A stretch of 15,094 nt of DNA from JAGPFW01 sp964535155 (GCA_964535155.1 CAZHSR010000022.1:1-15094); one strand, 5' to 3'. Counted from the stretch's first letter, positions 1-7,692 are shown. Translations and numbers: made by a program. The notes: a model not told the origin generated them from the letters alone.

Positions 1-2979
1 GTAATTTCAGATAACGAATATATTCAAATGCAAAAATACTTGGATGTATTTGCAGACATGCAAATAGGTGCCTCTGCTATAAAAAGAATTTTGGATGAAA
101 TGAATTTGGATGAGCTTTCAAAGGATCTAAGAGAAGAGCTAGAGAGCTCCAAGGGTCAAAAAGCAGTAAAGATAATGCGACGATTAAATGTTGTAGAGCA
201 ATTTAGAAAAGCAAATGTTGCCCCTACAAATATGATTTTAGAAGCCTTGCCAGTGGTTCCTTCTGATTTAAGACCTTTGGTCCAATTAGATGGAGGTCGC
301 TTTGCTTCTTCTGATTTAAATGACTTATATAGAGCCATTATTAACCGAAATAATCGTTTAAAGAAACTTTTAGAAATTGGTGCTCCTGAAGTCATTTTAA
401 GAAATGAGCAAAGAATGTTACAGGAATCTGTGGATGCTCTGCTTGATGACTCCAAACAAAGAAATCAAACAAGAAGCAGAAGAGGTGTAAAAGAACTGCG
501 CTCTTTGGCTGATATGGTTAAGGGTAAACAAGGAACATTTAGATTAAACCTTTTAGGTAAGCGCGTGGACTTTTCCGGAAGGGGCGTCATTGTTAATGGT
601 CCTAAATTAAAACTGGATGAGTGTGGAATTCCAAAACACATGGCATTAGAGCTGTTTAAACCCTTTGTTATAAAAGGCGTTATGGACAGAGGTTTAGCTC
701 CAAATATTAAGAGTGCTAGAAGATTAGTGGGGGAAGAAGGATCAGAAATTTGGGAAATCCTGGAACAAGTGGTAGAAGGTCACCCTGTTTTGCTAAACCG
801 TGCTCCAACTCTGTGGAGATTGGGTATTCAAGCTTTTTATCCTAAATTGGTGGAAGGTGATGCTATTAAATTACACCTTTGTGTTACTGGTGGATTTAAC
901 GCAGACTTTGATGGAGACCAAATGGCAGTACATGTACCCTTGTCTGAGGCAGCTCAAAAAGAGGCAAGAGAAGTTATGCTTTCTACAAAGAACCTACTTA
1001 ACCCTTCTAATGGGGCTCCTTTATCAATACCAAACAAAATAATGCTTTTTGGTACTTACTACATGACTTCTATTGATATGGATTTAGCCCCTGTGGAAAA
1101 GGTTTTTGCTTCCAAGGAAGAGGCTTTGTATAACCTTTCAACTGTGAACTCGGTTAAATTGAGACAGCCAATAAAAGTTAGGGTATCAGGTGAAACTGTG
1201 GAAACTACCCCTGGTAGGCTTTTGTTTAACGAAATTGTGCCAGAAAGCTTTGGATTTATAAACAAGGATATGACCAAGAAAGACATTAATGCCTTGCTAA
1301 CCCAAGCTTTTGAGACACAAGAACCTGAAGTTGTGGTAAGCCTAATAGATGATATTAAAGATTTAGGCTTGAAGTACGGTACTATCTCTGGGCATTCCGT
1401 TTCCTTAACCGATATAGAAGTCCCTGTTGAAAGAGAAGGAATTATCAAAGAAGGTAAGGAGTCTGTAGCAAAAATTGATAAAAACTATAAGCGTGGCTTA
1501 ATTACCAAGAAAGAAGCTCAAAGATTAACTGAAGATGTCTGGGTAGATATTACCGCTAGAATTGATGAGGCTGTTTGGAAAGATCTAGGTCCTTCTAACC
1601 CAGTTAAGATTTTGGTTAATTCTGGTTCTACAAGAGCTTCTAGAGATCAGGTTAAGCAAATAGCAGGTATGAGAGGTTTAATGACTGATCCTACAGGAAA
1701 ACTTGTTCCTATGCCTATTTTGGGTAACTACAAAAATGGGTTATCTGGCGTGGAATACTTTGTAGGTGCTAGAGGTGCAAGAAAAGGTTTGGTAGATAAA
1801 GGTTTAAAAACTGCAGATGCTGGTTATTTAACAAGAAGACTTGTTGATGTCTCTCAGGATTTAATTATAAGAGAAGAAGACTGTGGAACAACAGAAGGTT
1901 TATCTGTAAAAGTTGGTGAAGGTACGGTTTTACAGACCTTTGTTGAGAGATTTGTGGGTAGGTTTTTAGCCAGTTCGGTTACTTTAGGCAAAGGAAAAGA
2001 ACTTCCTGCTGGAACTTTGTTAACAAAGGCAAATCTAAAGGAAATAGAAGAGGCTAAGGTTGAGGAAATAATTATAAGATCTCCTGTTGCATGTACAACC
2101 AAACGAGGTTTGTGTGCAAAGTGTTATGGTCATGACATTATGACTCGAGAACTAGTAAAGACTGGTATTACGGTTGGAGTTCAGGCTGCTCAATCCATTG
2201 GTGAGCCTGGTACACAGCTTACTATGAGAACCTTCCATACGGGTGGTATAGCAGGAAAAGATATTACTCAAGGTTTACCTAGAGTAGAAGAGTTGGTAGA
2301 AGCAAGGACCCCTAAGACTTTGGCAATAATGTCTTCCATAGAGGGAACAGTTAAAATAATGACAGCAGGAGATGATAGAAAGATTTATGTAATTCCTTCA
2401 AATGGTAAAAAGGAAGATACAGTGGAATATTCCATTGATCCGGTAGCAGAAATAATAGTAAAAGATGGAGATTCTGTTAAAAAAGGAGATAAATTAACTT
2501 CTGGTCATTTAGACTTAACCGAACTTGTGTCTATTGTAGGACCAAGATTAACTCAAAGGTATATCATTGATCAAATTCAACAAGTATATGCCTCCCAAGG
2601 TGTAGCCTTAAATGACAAGCACATAGAAACTATAGTTACTAAGATGTTTAACAACATTAAGATTATAGATGTAGGAACTAGCGAATTAATGTTAGGGGAC
2701 ATTATTACCAGAGATAAATATGAAGAGTTAAATGTTGAATTAGAAGAACAAGGTGGCGAAAAAACCAAAGGAAAGCCAGTATTGCTTGGTATAACAAAGG
2801 CCTCCTTAAATACAGATAGCTGGTTATCTGCTGCTTCCTTTATTTACACCAGCAGAGTATTGACTGATGCAGCAGCTTCTGGTAAGGTCGATAAGCTTGT
2901 GGGATTGAAAGAAAATGTCATTATTGGTAGATTAATCCCTACAGGAGAAAGAGCTTCTATAGAAGTAGAAGAAAAATAG
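1..2979 (+). CDS. rpoC: RNA polymerase beta' subunit, 5' end cut off by window
   Basis: Catalytic largest subunit of bacterial RNA polymerase. The reading frame is open from base 1, so the gene starts upstream and the ATG at 28 is internal. 992 residues are visible; by comparison with E. coli about 170 N-terminal residues, including the first zinc ribbon, are missing. The Mg-binding active-site motif NADFDGDQM lies at 898-924 (three Asp). The second zinc site is complete, with Cys codons at 1882, 2092, 2113 and 2122 (motif CTTKRGLCAKC). The trigger-loop region GEPGTQLTMRTFHTGG begins at 2200 and runs directly into LPRVEELVEARTPK, so the large trigger-loop insertion of gamma-proteobacteria is absent. 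The C-terminal GLKENVIIGRLIP block is normal. One oddity is SFIYTSRVLT near 2836-2865, where most bacteria have SFQETTRVLT or similar. It ends in TAG one base before rpsL, which suggests co-transcription. Confidence 0.98.
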   Translation, partial: VISDNEYIQMQKYLDVFADMQIGASAIKRILDEMNLDELSKDLREELESSKGQKAVKIMRRLNVVEQFRKANVAPTNMILEALPVVPSDLRPLVQLDGGRFASSDLNDLYRAIINRNNRLKKLLEIGAPEVILRNEQRMLQESVDALLDDSKQRNQTRSRRGVKELRSLADMVKGKQGTFRLNLLGKRVDFSGRGVIVNGPKLKLDECGIPKHMALELFKPFVIKGVMDRGLAPNIKSARRLVGEEGSEIWEILEQVVEGHPVLLNRAPTLWRLGIQAFYPKLVEGDAIKLHLCVTGGFNADFDGDQMAVHVPLSEAAQKEAREVMLSTKNLLNPSNGAPLSIPNKIMLFGTYYMTSIDMDLAPVEKVFASKEEALYNLSTVNSVKLRQPIKVRVSGETVETTPGRLLFNEIVPESFGFINKDMTKKDINALLTQAFETQEPEVVVSLIDDIKDLGLKYGTISGHSVSLTDIEVPVEREGIIKEGKESVAKIDKNYKRGLITKKEAQRLTEDVWVDITARIDEAVWKDLGPSNPVKILVNSGSTRASRDQVKQIAGMRGLMTDPTGKLVPMPILGNYKNGLSGVEYFVGARGARKGLVDKGLKTADAGYLTRRLVDVSQDLIIREEDCGTTEGLSVKVGEGTVLQTFVERFVGRFLASSVTLGKGKELPAGTLLTKANLKEIEEAKVEEIIIRSPVACTTKRGLCAKCYGHDIMTRELVKTGITVGVQAAQSIGEPGTQLTMRTFHTGGIAGKDITQGLPRVEELVEARTPKTLAIMSSIEGTVKIMTAGDDRKIYVIPSNGKKEDTVEYSIDPVAEIIVKDGDSVKKGDKLTSGHLDLTELVSIVGPRLTQRYIIDQIQQVYASQGVALNDKHIETIVTKMFNNIKIIDVGTSELMLGDIITRDKYEELNVELEEQGGEKTKGKPVLLGITKASLNTDSWLSAASFIYTSRVLTDAAASGKVDKLVGLKENVIIGRLIPTGERASIEVEEK

Positions 2980-2980
2980 T

Positions 2981-3406
2981 ATGCCTACAATAAACCAATT
3001 AGTAAGAACTAATAAAAGAAAAACTCAAAAGACAAAGGCCAAGACGCCTGCGTTAAAGAATGTCTATAACTCTATGGAAAGGAAAACTAAACCTATTGAG
3101 GCTCCTTTTAAGAGAGGAGTTTGTTTACAAGTTAAAACCATGACTCCTAGAAAGCCTAACTCAGGTCTGAGAAAGGTTGCAAGAGTTCGTCTTTCCAATG
3201 GAAGTGAGGTTACAGCTTATATCCCCGGAGAAGGTCATAGTTTACAAGAACACTCTGTTGTTATGGTTAGAGGCGGAAGAGTTAAGGACTTGCCTGGTAT
3301 CAAATACACGATTGTCCGTGGAGTTTATGACTTGGCTGGAGTTGCAAAAAGGAAATCGTCAAGATCAATTTATGGGACTAAGAAACCCAAGGAGGTAACT
3401 GCATGA
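2981..3406 (+). CDS. rpsL: 30S ribosomal protein S12
   Basis: Small-subunit protein at the decoding centre that monitors codon-anticodon pairing. 141 residues, starting MPTINQLVR as in most bacteria. It has the insertion of about 13 residues between PALK and KRGVC (residues 26-43) found in Bacillus-type S12. The decoding loop reads TPRKPNSGLRK at residues 55-65. The first basic residue, Arg57 (codon 3149-3151), is the equivalent of E. coli Lys42, which is Lys in streptomycin-sensitive bacteria. The second conserved loop, RGGRVKDLPG, is intact, including the Asp that RimO modifies in E. coli. No Shine-Dalgarno is visible; the start is one base after the rpoC stop, so translation is probably coupled. 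The TGA stop overlaps the rpsG start. Confidence 0.98.
   Translation: MPTINQLVRTNKRKTQKTKAKTPALKNVYNSMERKTKPIEAPFKRGVCLQVKTMTPRKPNSGLRKVARVRLSNGSEVTAYIPGEGHSLQEHSVVMVRGGRVKDLPGIKYTIVRGVYDLAGVAKRKSSRSIYGTKKPKEVTA
3389..3395 (+). promoter_or_regulatory. Strong Shine-Dalgarno for rpsG
   Basis: AAGGAGG lies seven bases upstream of the rpsG ATG at 3403, inside the 3' end of rpsL. It is one of the strongest ribosome binding sites in the window and shows that this lineage uses a canonical CCTCC anti-Shine-Dalgarno, although several neighbouring genes lack such a site. Confidence 0.85.
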
Positions 3407-3867
3407 GAGGAAAACAATCGGTAAGAAGAGAAGTTAAAATTGACCCCGTTTATAAGTCACCTTTGGTGACCAGATTAATTAATAAGGTAATGTTAAATGG
3501 GAAAAAGGATCTGGCACAAAGAACTGTTTATAATGCAATTTCAAAGCTAGGTCCAACCGAAAATGAAGCACTTGAAGTTTTTAATTTAGCTTTAAGAAAT
3601 GTTATGCCCTTAAAAGAAGTCAGATCCAAAAGAATTGGTGGTGCTACTTATCAAGTACCCCTTCCAGTAAAACAATGGAGATCTGAAGCATTGGGAATTC
3701 GTTGGATTGTGGATGCATCCAGAAATAAAAGTGGAAAATCAATGGAAGAGTTTTTATACGAAGAACTAAAGGCTGCCAGTGAAAATGCTGGTTCAGCAGT
3801 TAAAAAGAGAGAAGAAGTACATAAGATGGCAGATGCTAACAGAGCTTTTGCTCACTTTGCAAATTAA
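3403..3867 (+). CDS. rpsG: 30S ribosomal protein S7
   Basis: Primary 16S rRNA-binding protein that nucleates the 30S head and lines the E site/mRNA exit. 154 residues, the usual length. Family blocks are clear: SPLVTRLINKVMLNGKK, LEVFNLALRNVMPLKEVRSKRIGGATYQVP (across residues 58-86), and the C-terminal SAVKKREEVHKMADANRAFAHF. The ATG overlaps the rpsL TGA (ATGA), a typical translational-coupling junction backed by a strong Shine-Dalgarno. In E. coli S7 is the autogenous repressor of the str operon. No equivalent rpsL-rpsG spacer exists here for it to bind, so that mechanism is not supported by this sequence. Confidence 0.98.
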   Translation: MRGKQSVRREVKIDPVYKSPLVTRLINKVMLNGKKDLAQRTVYNAISKLGPTENEALEVFNLALRNVMPLKEVRSKRIGGATYQVPLPVKQWRSEALGIRWIVDASRNKSGKSMEEFLYEELKAASENAGSAVKKREEVHKMADANRAFAHFAN

Positions 3868-3882
3868 GGTAAAATATTTCCC

Positions 3883-5967
3883 ATGGCTCAAACAGACAAC
3901 ATCAAATATCCTTTGGATAAAATTAGAAATATTGGAATTATTGCTCATATTGATGCAGGTAAAACTACAACAAGTGAGAGAGTTCTTTATTACACTGGAA
4001 AATCCCATAAAATTGGAGAGGTCCATGAAGGGGCAGCCACAATGGACTGGATGGGGCAAGAAAGAGAAAGAGGAATAACTATTCAATCTGCTGCTACTAC
4101 CTGTTTTTGGAAAGATCATAGAATTAACTTAATTGATACCCCTGGTCATGTGGATTTTACAGCTGAGGTAGAAAGATCTTTGCGTGTTTTAGACGGAGGA
4201 GTAGTACTCTTTGATGGCTCTCAAGGAGTAGAACCTCAAAGTGAAACAGTTTGGCGACAGGCAGAAAAGTATCATGTACCTTTGCTTTGTTTTGTAAATA
4301 AACTAGATAAAATTGGAGGCGACTTTTACATGTCTCTTGATTCCATTAGGGATAGACTTTCCAAAAATGCTTATCCTGTACAAATTCCTATCGGAATAGA
4401 AGGAGAATTTAAATCTGTAATTGACCTTTTGGAAATGAAAGCCTACGAATTTTCTGGAAAAATGGGGGATACCATAACAGAAATAGAAATTTCCGCAGAG
4501 TATCTGGAAAAGGCTCAAGAATTTAGAGGTCAATTAGTAGAAAAATTAGCTGAATCTGATGATAAATTAATTGAAAAATATTTAGGCGGTGAGGAAATTG
4601 CTCTTGAGGATCTTAAGGTGGCTTTAAGAAAAATGACAGTTTCCACTCAGTTATATCCCGTGTATGCAGGTGCATCTCTTTCCAATGTAGGTGTACAAAG
4701 ATTGCTTGATGGCGTCATAGATTATTTGCCTTCTCCTGCGGATGTTGGCGAAGTCCCTGGGTATAAAGTTGGCACAGACGAGCAAGTCGCTTTACATCCC
4801 GATACGGAAGGCCCTTTTGTTGCCTTAGTTTTTAAATTACAAACTGACCCTTATGTTGGAAGATTAACTTACTTTAGAGTTTATTCTGGAACGGCTACTA
4901 CTGGCTCTTACATTTACAATGCTACTAAAGGTCAAAAAGAGCGATTAGGAAGAGTTATATTGATGCACTCTAATAAACGAGAGGAGATCTCGGAGGTTCA
5001 TGCGGGCGAAATTGGCGCTGCAATTGGACTTAATGCTGTAACAGGAGATACCCTTTGTTTGGAGGAAAATCCCATCCTTTTGAATGCAATTACTTTTGCT
5101 GAGCCAGTAATTGGATTGGTAGTAGAGCCAAAAACAAAGGGAGATAGAGATAAATTAGGTGAGGTCCTAAAGAAATTCTTGGAAGAAGATCCTACATTAA
5201 AAATAAAATCTGATCCAGAAACCTCTCAAACAGTCTTATATGGAATGGGTGAATTACATTTAGACATTATTGTTGACCGAATGAAACGGGAATTTAATGT
5301 TGAAGTTATTACTGGTACTCCTCATGTGGCATACAGAGAAAGTATCCGTAAAAAAGTGACACAGGAGACAAAATATATTCGTCAGTCAGGTGGAAGAGGT
5401 CAATATGGACATGTAGTTATTGAAATGGAGCCTTTACAACCAGGGTCAGGATTTGTTTTTGAGGATCATTTAAAAGGAGGTTCTATTCCAAGAGAGTATG
5501 TCCCCGCTGTTGAGAAAGGTTTAAAAGAAGCTGTGGAAAGTGGAGTTATGGCAGGGTACCCAGTTGTAGATATACAAATTAACTTAATCGATGGTTCCTA
5601 CCATGAAGTTGACTCTTCCGAAATGGCTTTTAAGATAGCTTCCTCTGAGGCTTTTAAAGATGCCCAAAGAAAAGCAAGCCCATATTTGCTGGAGCCTATT
5701 ATGAAAGTAGAAGTAGTAACTCCCGATGAATATATGGGTGATGTAATAGGTAATTTATCTGGTAAAAGAGGAAAAATTGAAGGTACTGAACAAAGAGGCC
5801 AGGCTACTGTAATAAAGGCAGAAGTACCCTTGGCTGAAATGTTTGGATATGCTACAGTATTGCGAGGCATGACCCAAGGTAGAGCCAGCTTTACCATGGA
5901 ACCAAGCCACTACGAAGAAGTTCCTGCAAATATTGCTACCGAAATATCTGCTGGGAATATAAAATAG
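3883..5967 (+). CDS. fusA: Elongation factor G (translocase GTPase)
   Basis: Ribosome-dependent GTPase that drives translocation of tRNA and mRNA and assists ribosome recycling. 694 residues, full family length. GTPase motifs: P-loop AHIDAGKT (21-28), switch I RGITIQSAAT (63-72), DTPGH with the catalytic His (85-89), and NKLD (139-142; more often NKMD). Domain II follows near 290-400, and domain III contains MGELHLDIIVDRMKREF. Domain IV has the decoding-site loop region with DGSYHEVDSSEMAFK, and domain V ends with GYATVLRGMTQGRASFTMEP. It starts 15 bases after the rpsG stop. No convincing Shine-Dalgarno precedes it, only a lone AGG at 3867-3869 with poor spacing. The ATG is well supported because MAQTDNIKYPLDKIRNIG is the normal EF-G N-terminus. 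Confidence 0.98.
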   Translation: MAQTDNIKYPLDKIRNIGIIAHIDAGKTTTSERVLYYTGKSHKIGEVHEGAATMDWMGQERERGITIQSAATTCFWKDHRINLIDTPGHVDFTAEVERSLRVLDGGVVLFDGSQGVEPQSETVWRQAEKYHVPLLCFVNKLDKIGGDFYMSLDSIRDRLSKNAYPVQIPIGIEGEFKSVIDLLEMKAYEFSGKMGDTITEIEISAEYLEKAQEFRGQLVEKLAESDDKLIEKYLGGEEIALEDLKVALRKMTVSTQLYPVYAGASLSNVGVQRLLDGVIDYLPSPADVGEVPGYKVGTDEQVALHPDTEGPFVALVFKLQTDPYVGRLTYFRVYSGTATTGSYIYNATKGQKERLGRVILMHSNKREEISEVHAGEIGAAIGLNAVTGDTLCLEENPILLNAITFAEPVIGLVVEPKTKGDRDKLGEVLKKFLEEDPTLKIKSDPETSQTVLYGMGELHLDIIVDRMKREFNVEVITGTPHVAYRESIRKKVTQETKYIRQSGGRGQYGHVVIEMEPLQPGSGFVFEDHLKGGSIPREYVPAVEKGLKEAVESGVMAGYPVVDIQINLIDGSYHEVDSSEMAFKIASSEAFKDAQRKASPYLLEPIMKVEVVTPDEYMGDVIGNLSGKRGKIEGTEQRGQATVIKAEVPLAEMFGYATVLRGMTQGRASFTMEPSHYEEVPANIATEISAGNIK

Positions 5968-5968
5968 T

Positions 5969-6007
5969 AGTGTATTTTTTCTCTTTTGTGTTATCATACA
6001 AAACACT
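5969..6007. repeat. Imperfect inverted repeat in the fusA-tuf spacer
   Basis: AGTGT at 5969-5973 is complementary to ACACT at 6003-6007, and the adjoining T-run (5975-5980) can pair with the A-run at 6000-6003, giving an AT-rich hairpin of about eight pairs with a bulge and a long loop. It overlaps the promoter candidate. It has no GC-rich stem, so I do not call it a terminator. Confidence 0.3.
5989..5997 (+). promoter_or_regulatory. Possible extended -10 promoter for tuf
   Basis: TGT followed by TATCAT forms an extended -10 element (TGn plus 5/6 match to TATAAT) in the spacer between fusA and tuf. The hexamer 17 bases upstream (5969-5974, AGTGTA) is a poor -35, which extended -10 promoters can tolerate. 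Transcription would start near 6004, giving a leader of about 69 bases. This would allow EF-Tu to be made in excess of the upstream genes. AT-rich spacers produce such matches by chance, so this is a candidate only. Confidence 0.35.
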
Positions 6008-6060
6008 AAGATAGTAACAAGTTATTAAGTTTTGGGGTAAATTTTTTAAATTACCTCATG

Positions 6061-6065
6061 AAAGG
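6061..6065 (+). promoter_or_regulatory. Shine-Dalgarno that fixes the tuf start
   Basis: AAAGG lies seven bases upstream of the ATG at 6073. Another in-frame ATG exists at 6058 but has no purine-rich site in front of it, and it would add five residues (MKGYK) not seen in EF-Tu. The site therefore favours the downstream ATG. Confidence 0.7.
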
Positions 6066-6072
6066 TTATAAA

Positions 6073-7263
6073 ATGCCAAAAGAATTTGAAAGAACCAAAC
6101 CACATGTTAATGTTGGAACAATTGGCCATGTAGACCATGGTAAAACCACATTGACCGCTGCTTTGACAACAGTGTTGTCTCAAGTATTTCCTTCTGAGCT
6201 TAATATGGCTCTTAAATATGAAGATGTTGAGAGTTCTGCAGAAGAGGTAGCAAGAGGAATTACAGTAAATCTTTCCCATATAGAATATGAGACCGCTTCT
6301 AGGCACTATGCACACATAGATGCTCCTGGACACGCAGACTATATTAAAAACATGATTACAGGTGCTGCTCAAATGGATGGGGCTATTCTTGTAGTTTCCG
6401 CACCAGATGGTCCAATGCCTCAAACCAGAGAGCACATTCTACTTGCTAACCAAGTAAATGTTCCTGCAATGATAGTTTTCATGAACAAATGCGATATGGT
6501 AGATGACCCAGAAATTTTGGACTTAGTAGAGTTGGAAATTAGAGAGCTTTTAACCAAATACAAATTTGACGGTGAAAATGTACCTGTAATAAGAGGTTCT
6601 GCTACTAAAGCCTTGGAAGGTGATGCAGATGCAGTAGAAGCAATTAAGAAATTAATTGAAGCTATAGACACTCATATTCCTACTCCAAAAAGAGATTTGG
6701 ATAAGCCCTTCTTAATGCCAATAGAAGATGTATTTTCCATTTCTGGTAGAGGAACTGTTGCCACTGGAAAAGTGGATAGAGGTCAGATTAACCTAAACGA
6801 TGAAGTTGAAATTGTTGGTATAAAAGATACCACTAAGACTGTAGCTACAGGAATAGAAATGTTTAAGAAGCAAATGAAGGAATGTCAAGCTGGAGATAAT
6901 GTTGGAATCTTGCTTAGAGGTGTTGACAGAGAAGGTATAGAGAGGGGTCAGGTACTTGCTAAGCCAGGTAGTATTACTCCTCATACAGAATTTGAGGCTG
7001 AGGTTTATGTACTCTCTAAAGAAGAGGGTGGAAGACATAAGCCATTCTTTAATGGTTATAAGCCCCAATTTTATGTGAGAACCACTGATGTTACTGGAGA
7101 AGCAATTCTTCCCGAGGGTGTTGAAATGGTAATGCCAGGGGATAATGTTAAATTAAATGTTAAACTTATTACCCCAATTGCTATTGAGGAAGGGTTGAAG
7201 TTTGCTATTAGAGAGGGAGGTCACACAGTTGGAGCAGGAGTAGTCTCCAAGATTATTAAGTAA
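6073..7263 (+). CDS. tuf: Elongation factor Tu
   Basis: GTPase that delivers aminoacyl-tRNA to the ribosomal A site, usually the most abundant cell protein. From the chosen ATG it is 396 residues and begins MPKEFERTKPHVNVGTIGHV, the normal family start. GTPase motifs: GHVDHGKT (18-25), switch I RGIT (Thr64), DAPGH (83-87; often DCPGH), NKCD (138-141) and SAT (176-178). Domain II contains FSISGRGTVATGKVDRG, and domain III contains GGRHKPFFNGYKPQFYVRTTDVTG. The switch I stretch before RGIT is divergent (ESSAEEVA rather than the usual APEEKA). It is followed by an intrinsic terminator and preceded by the longest spacer of the str cluster, so it may be its own transcription unit as well as the end of the str operon. 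Confidence 0.98.
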   Translation: MPKEFERTKPHVNVGTIGHVDHGKTTLTAALTTVLSQVFPSELNMALKYEDVESSAEEVARGITVNLSHIEYETASRHYAHIDAPGHADYIKNMITGAAQMDGAILVVSAPDGPMPQTREHILLANQVNVPAMIVFMNKCDMVDDPEILDLVELEIRELLTKYKFDGENVPVIRGSATKALEGDADAVEAIKKLIEAIDTHIPTPKRDLDKPFLMPIEDVFSISGRGTVATGKVDRGQINLNDEVEIVGIKDTTKTVATGIEMFKKQMKECQAGDNVGILLRGVDREGIERGQVLAKPGSITPHTEFEAEVYVLSKEEGGRHKPFFNGYKPQFYVRTTDVTGEAILPEGVEMVMPGDNVKLNVKLITPIAIEEGLKFAIREGGHTVGAGVVSKIIK

Positions 7264-7273
7264 CTTAGTTACT
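7259..7273. repeat. Small hairpin spanning the tuf stop codon
   Basis: AGTAAC (7259-7264) and GTTACT (7268-7273) are perfect inverted copies separated by TTA; the tuf stop TAA (7261-7263) lies in the left arm. Six base pairs with a three-base loop, just upstream of the terminator. A somewhat similar hairpin spans the rpsJ stop. Confidence 0.5.
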
Positions 7274-7281
7274 AGGAAAAG

Positions 7282-7307
7282 AGCCCGCTTAGGCGGGCTT
7301 CTTTTCG
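7282..7307 (+). terminator. Rho-independent terminator after tuf
   Basis: AGCCCGC (7282-7288) and GCGGGCT (7293-7299) form a perfect seven-pair, GC-rich stem around the loop TTAG, followed by TTCTTTTC. An A-run precedes the stem at 7277-7280. In DNA this AT-rich it is the only classical intrinsic terminator in the window. It ends the str cluster 13-20 bases before the rpsJ start. Confidence 0.88.
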
Positions 7308-7320
7308 GTTAGGTTAAGAT

Positions 7321-7644
7321 ATGCCAAAAGAAGCTAAAAAAGAGGTAAAAATTAGAATAAAACTAAATGCATACGATAGTAGAGTTATGGACTCTAGTTG
7401 CGAAAAAATTGTTGAGACAGCCATAAGAACTGGAGCTGAAGTTGTGGGACCCGTGCCTCTTCCCACAAGGAGAGAACTTTATACTGTTATTAGAGGCCCT
7501 CATATTGATAAGAGGTCCCGAGAACAGTTTGAGTTGAGAACACATAAAAGAATTATTGATATAAAGCGTCCTACAAGTTCCACAATAGACAGCCTTTCTC
7601 ATATGAGTTTGCCCGCAGGAGTTGGCGTGTCTATCCAGATGTAA
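7321..7644 (+). CDS. rpsJ: 30S ribosomal protein S10
   Basis: Small-subunit head protein that in many bacteria also binds NusB in transcription antitermination. 107 residues. Family blocks: KIRIKLNAYDSRVMD near the N-terminus, IVETAIRTGAEVVGPVPLPT, HIDKRSREQFELRTHKRIID, and the C-terminal GVGVSIQM. The N-terminus has a few extra charged residues (MPKEAKKEV). A weak Shine-Dalgarno (AGG at 7311-7313) lies seven bases upstream. The gene is unusually isolated: a terminator ends about 15-20 bases upstream and a 125-base spacer with its own promoter candidate follows. Its expression may therefore depend on read-through of the tuf terminator. Confidence 0.97.
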   Translation: MPKEAKKEVKIRIKLNAYDSRVMDSSCEKIVETAIRTGAEVVGPVPLPTRRELYTVIRGPHIDKRSREQFELRTHKRIIDIKRPTSSTIDSLSHMSLPAGVGVSIQM

Positions 7645-7662
7645 CTTTTATTAGTTAAAAGT
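7644..7662. repeat. Hairpin at the rpsJ stop codon
   Basis: ACTTTTA (7644-7650) pairs with TAAAAGT (7656-7662) across the five-base loop TTAGT; the rpsJ stop TAA (7642-7644) touches the left arm. Seven pairs, only one of them G-C, with no T-run behind it, so it is unlikely to be an efficient terminator. Confidence 0.45.
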
Positions 7663-7663
7663 G

Positions 7664-7692
7664 TTGGATTTTGAGCAATTTGTTGGTACAAT
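7664..7692 (+). promoter_or_regulatory. Candidate promoter upstream of rplC
   Basis: TTGGAT (7664-7669) is a -35-like hexamer with the TTG core, followed after 17 bases by TACAAT (7687-7692, 5/6 to TATAAT). The -10 is preceded by TG and one base (7684-7686), giving an extended -10. Transcription would begin near 7699, leaving a leader of about 70 bases before rplC. This is the best-formed promoter in the window and would drive the long rplC-to-rpsE array. Confidence 0.55.

Noticed and set aside
6058..6072. Upstream ATG as the tuf start
   Set aside because: It would add MKGYK, which is not seen in EF-Tu, and has no Shine-Dalgarno; AAAGG at 6061-6065 serves the ATG at 6073.
7184..7211. Promoter-like TTGAGG and TGC-TATTAG inside the end of tuf, possibly for rpsJ
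   Set aside because: Transcripts would run straight into the terminator at 7282-7307, and the -10 match is only 4/6.
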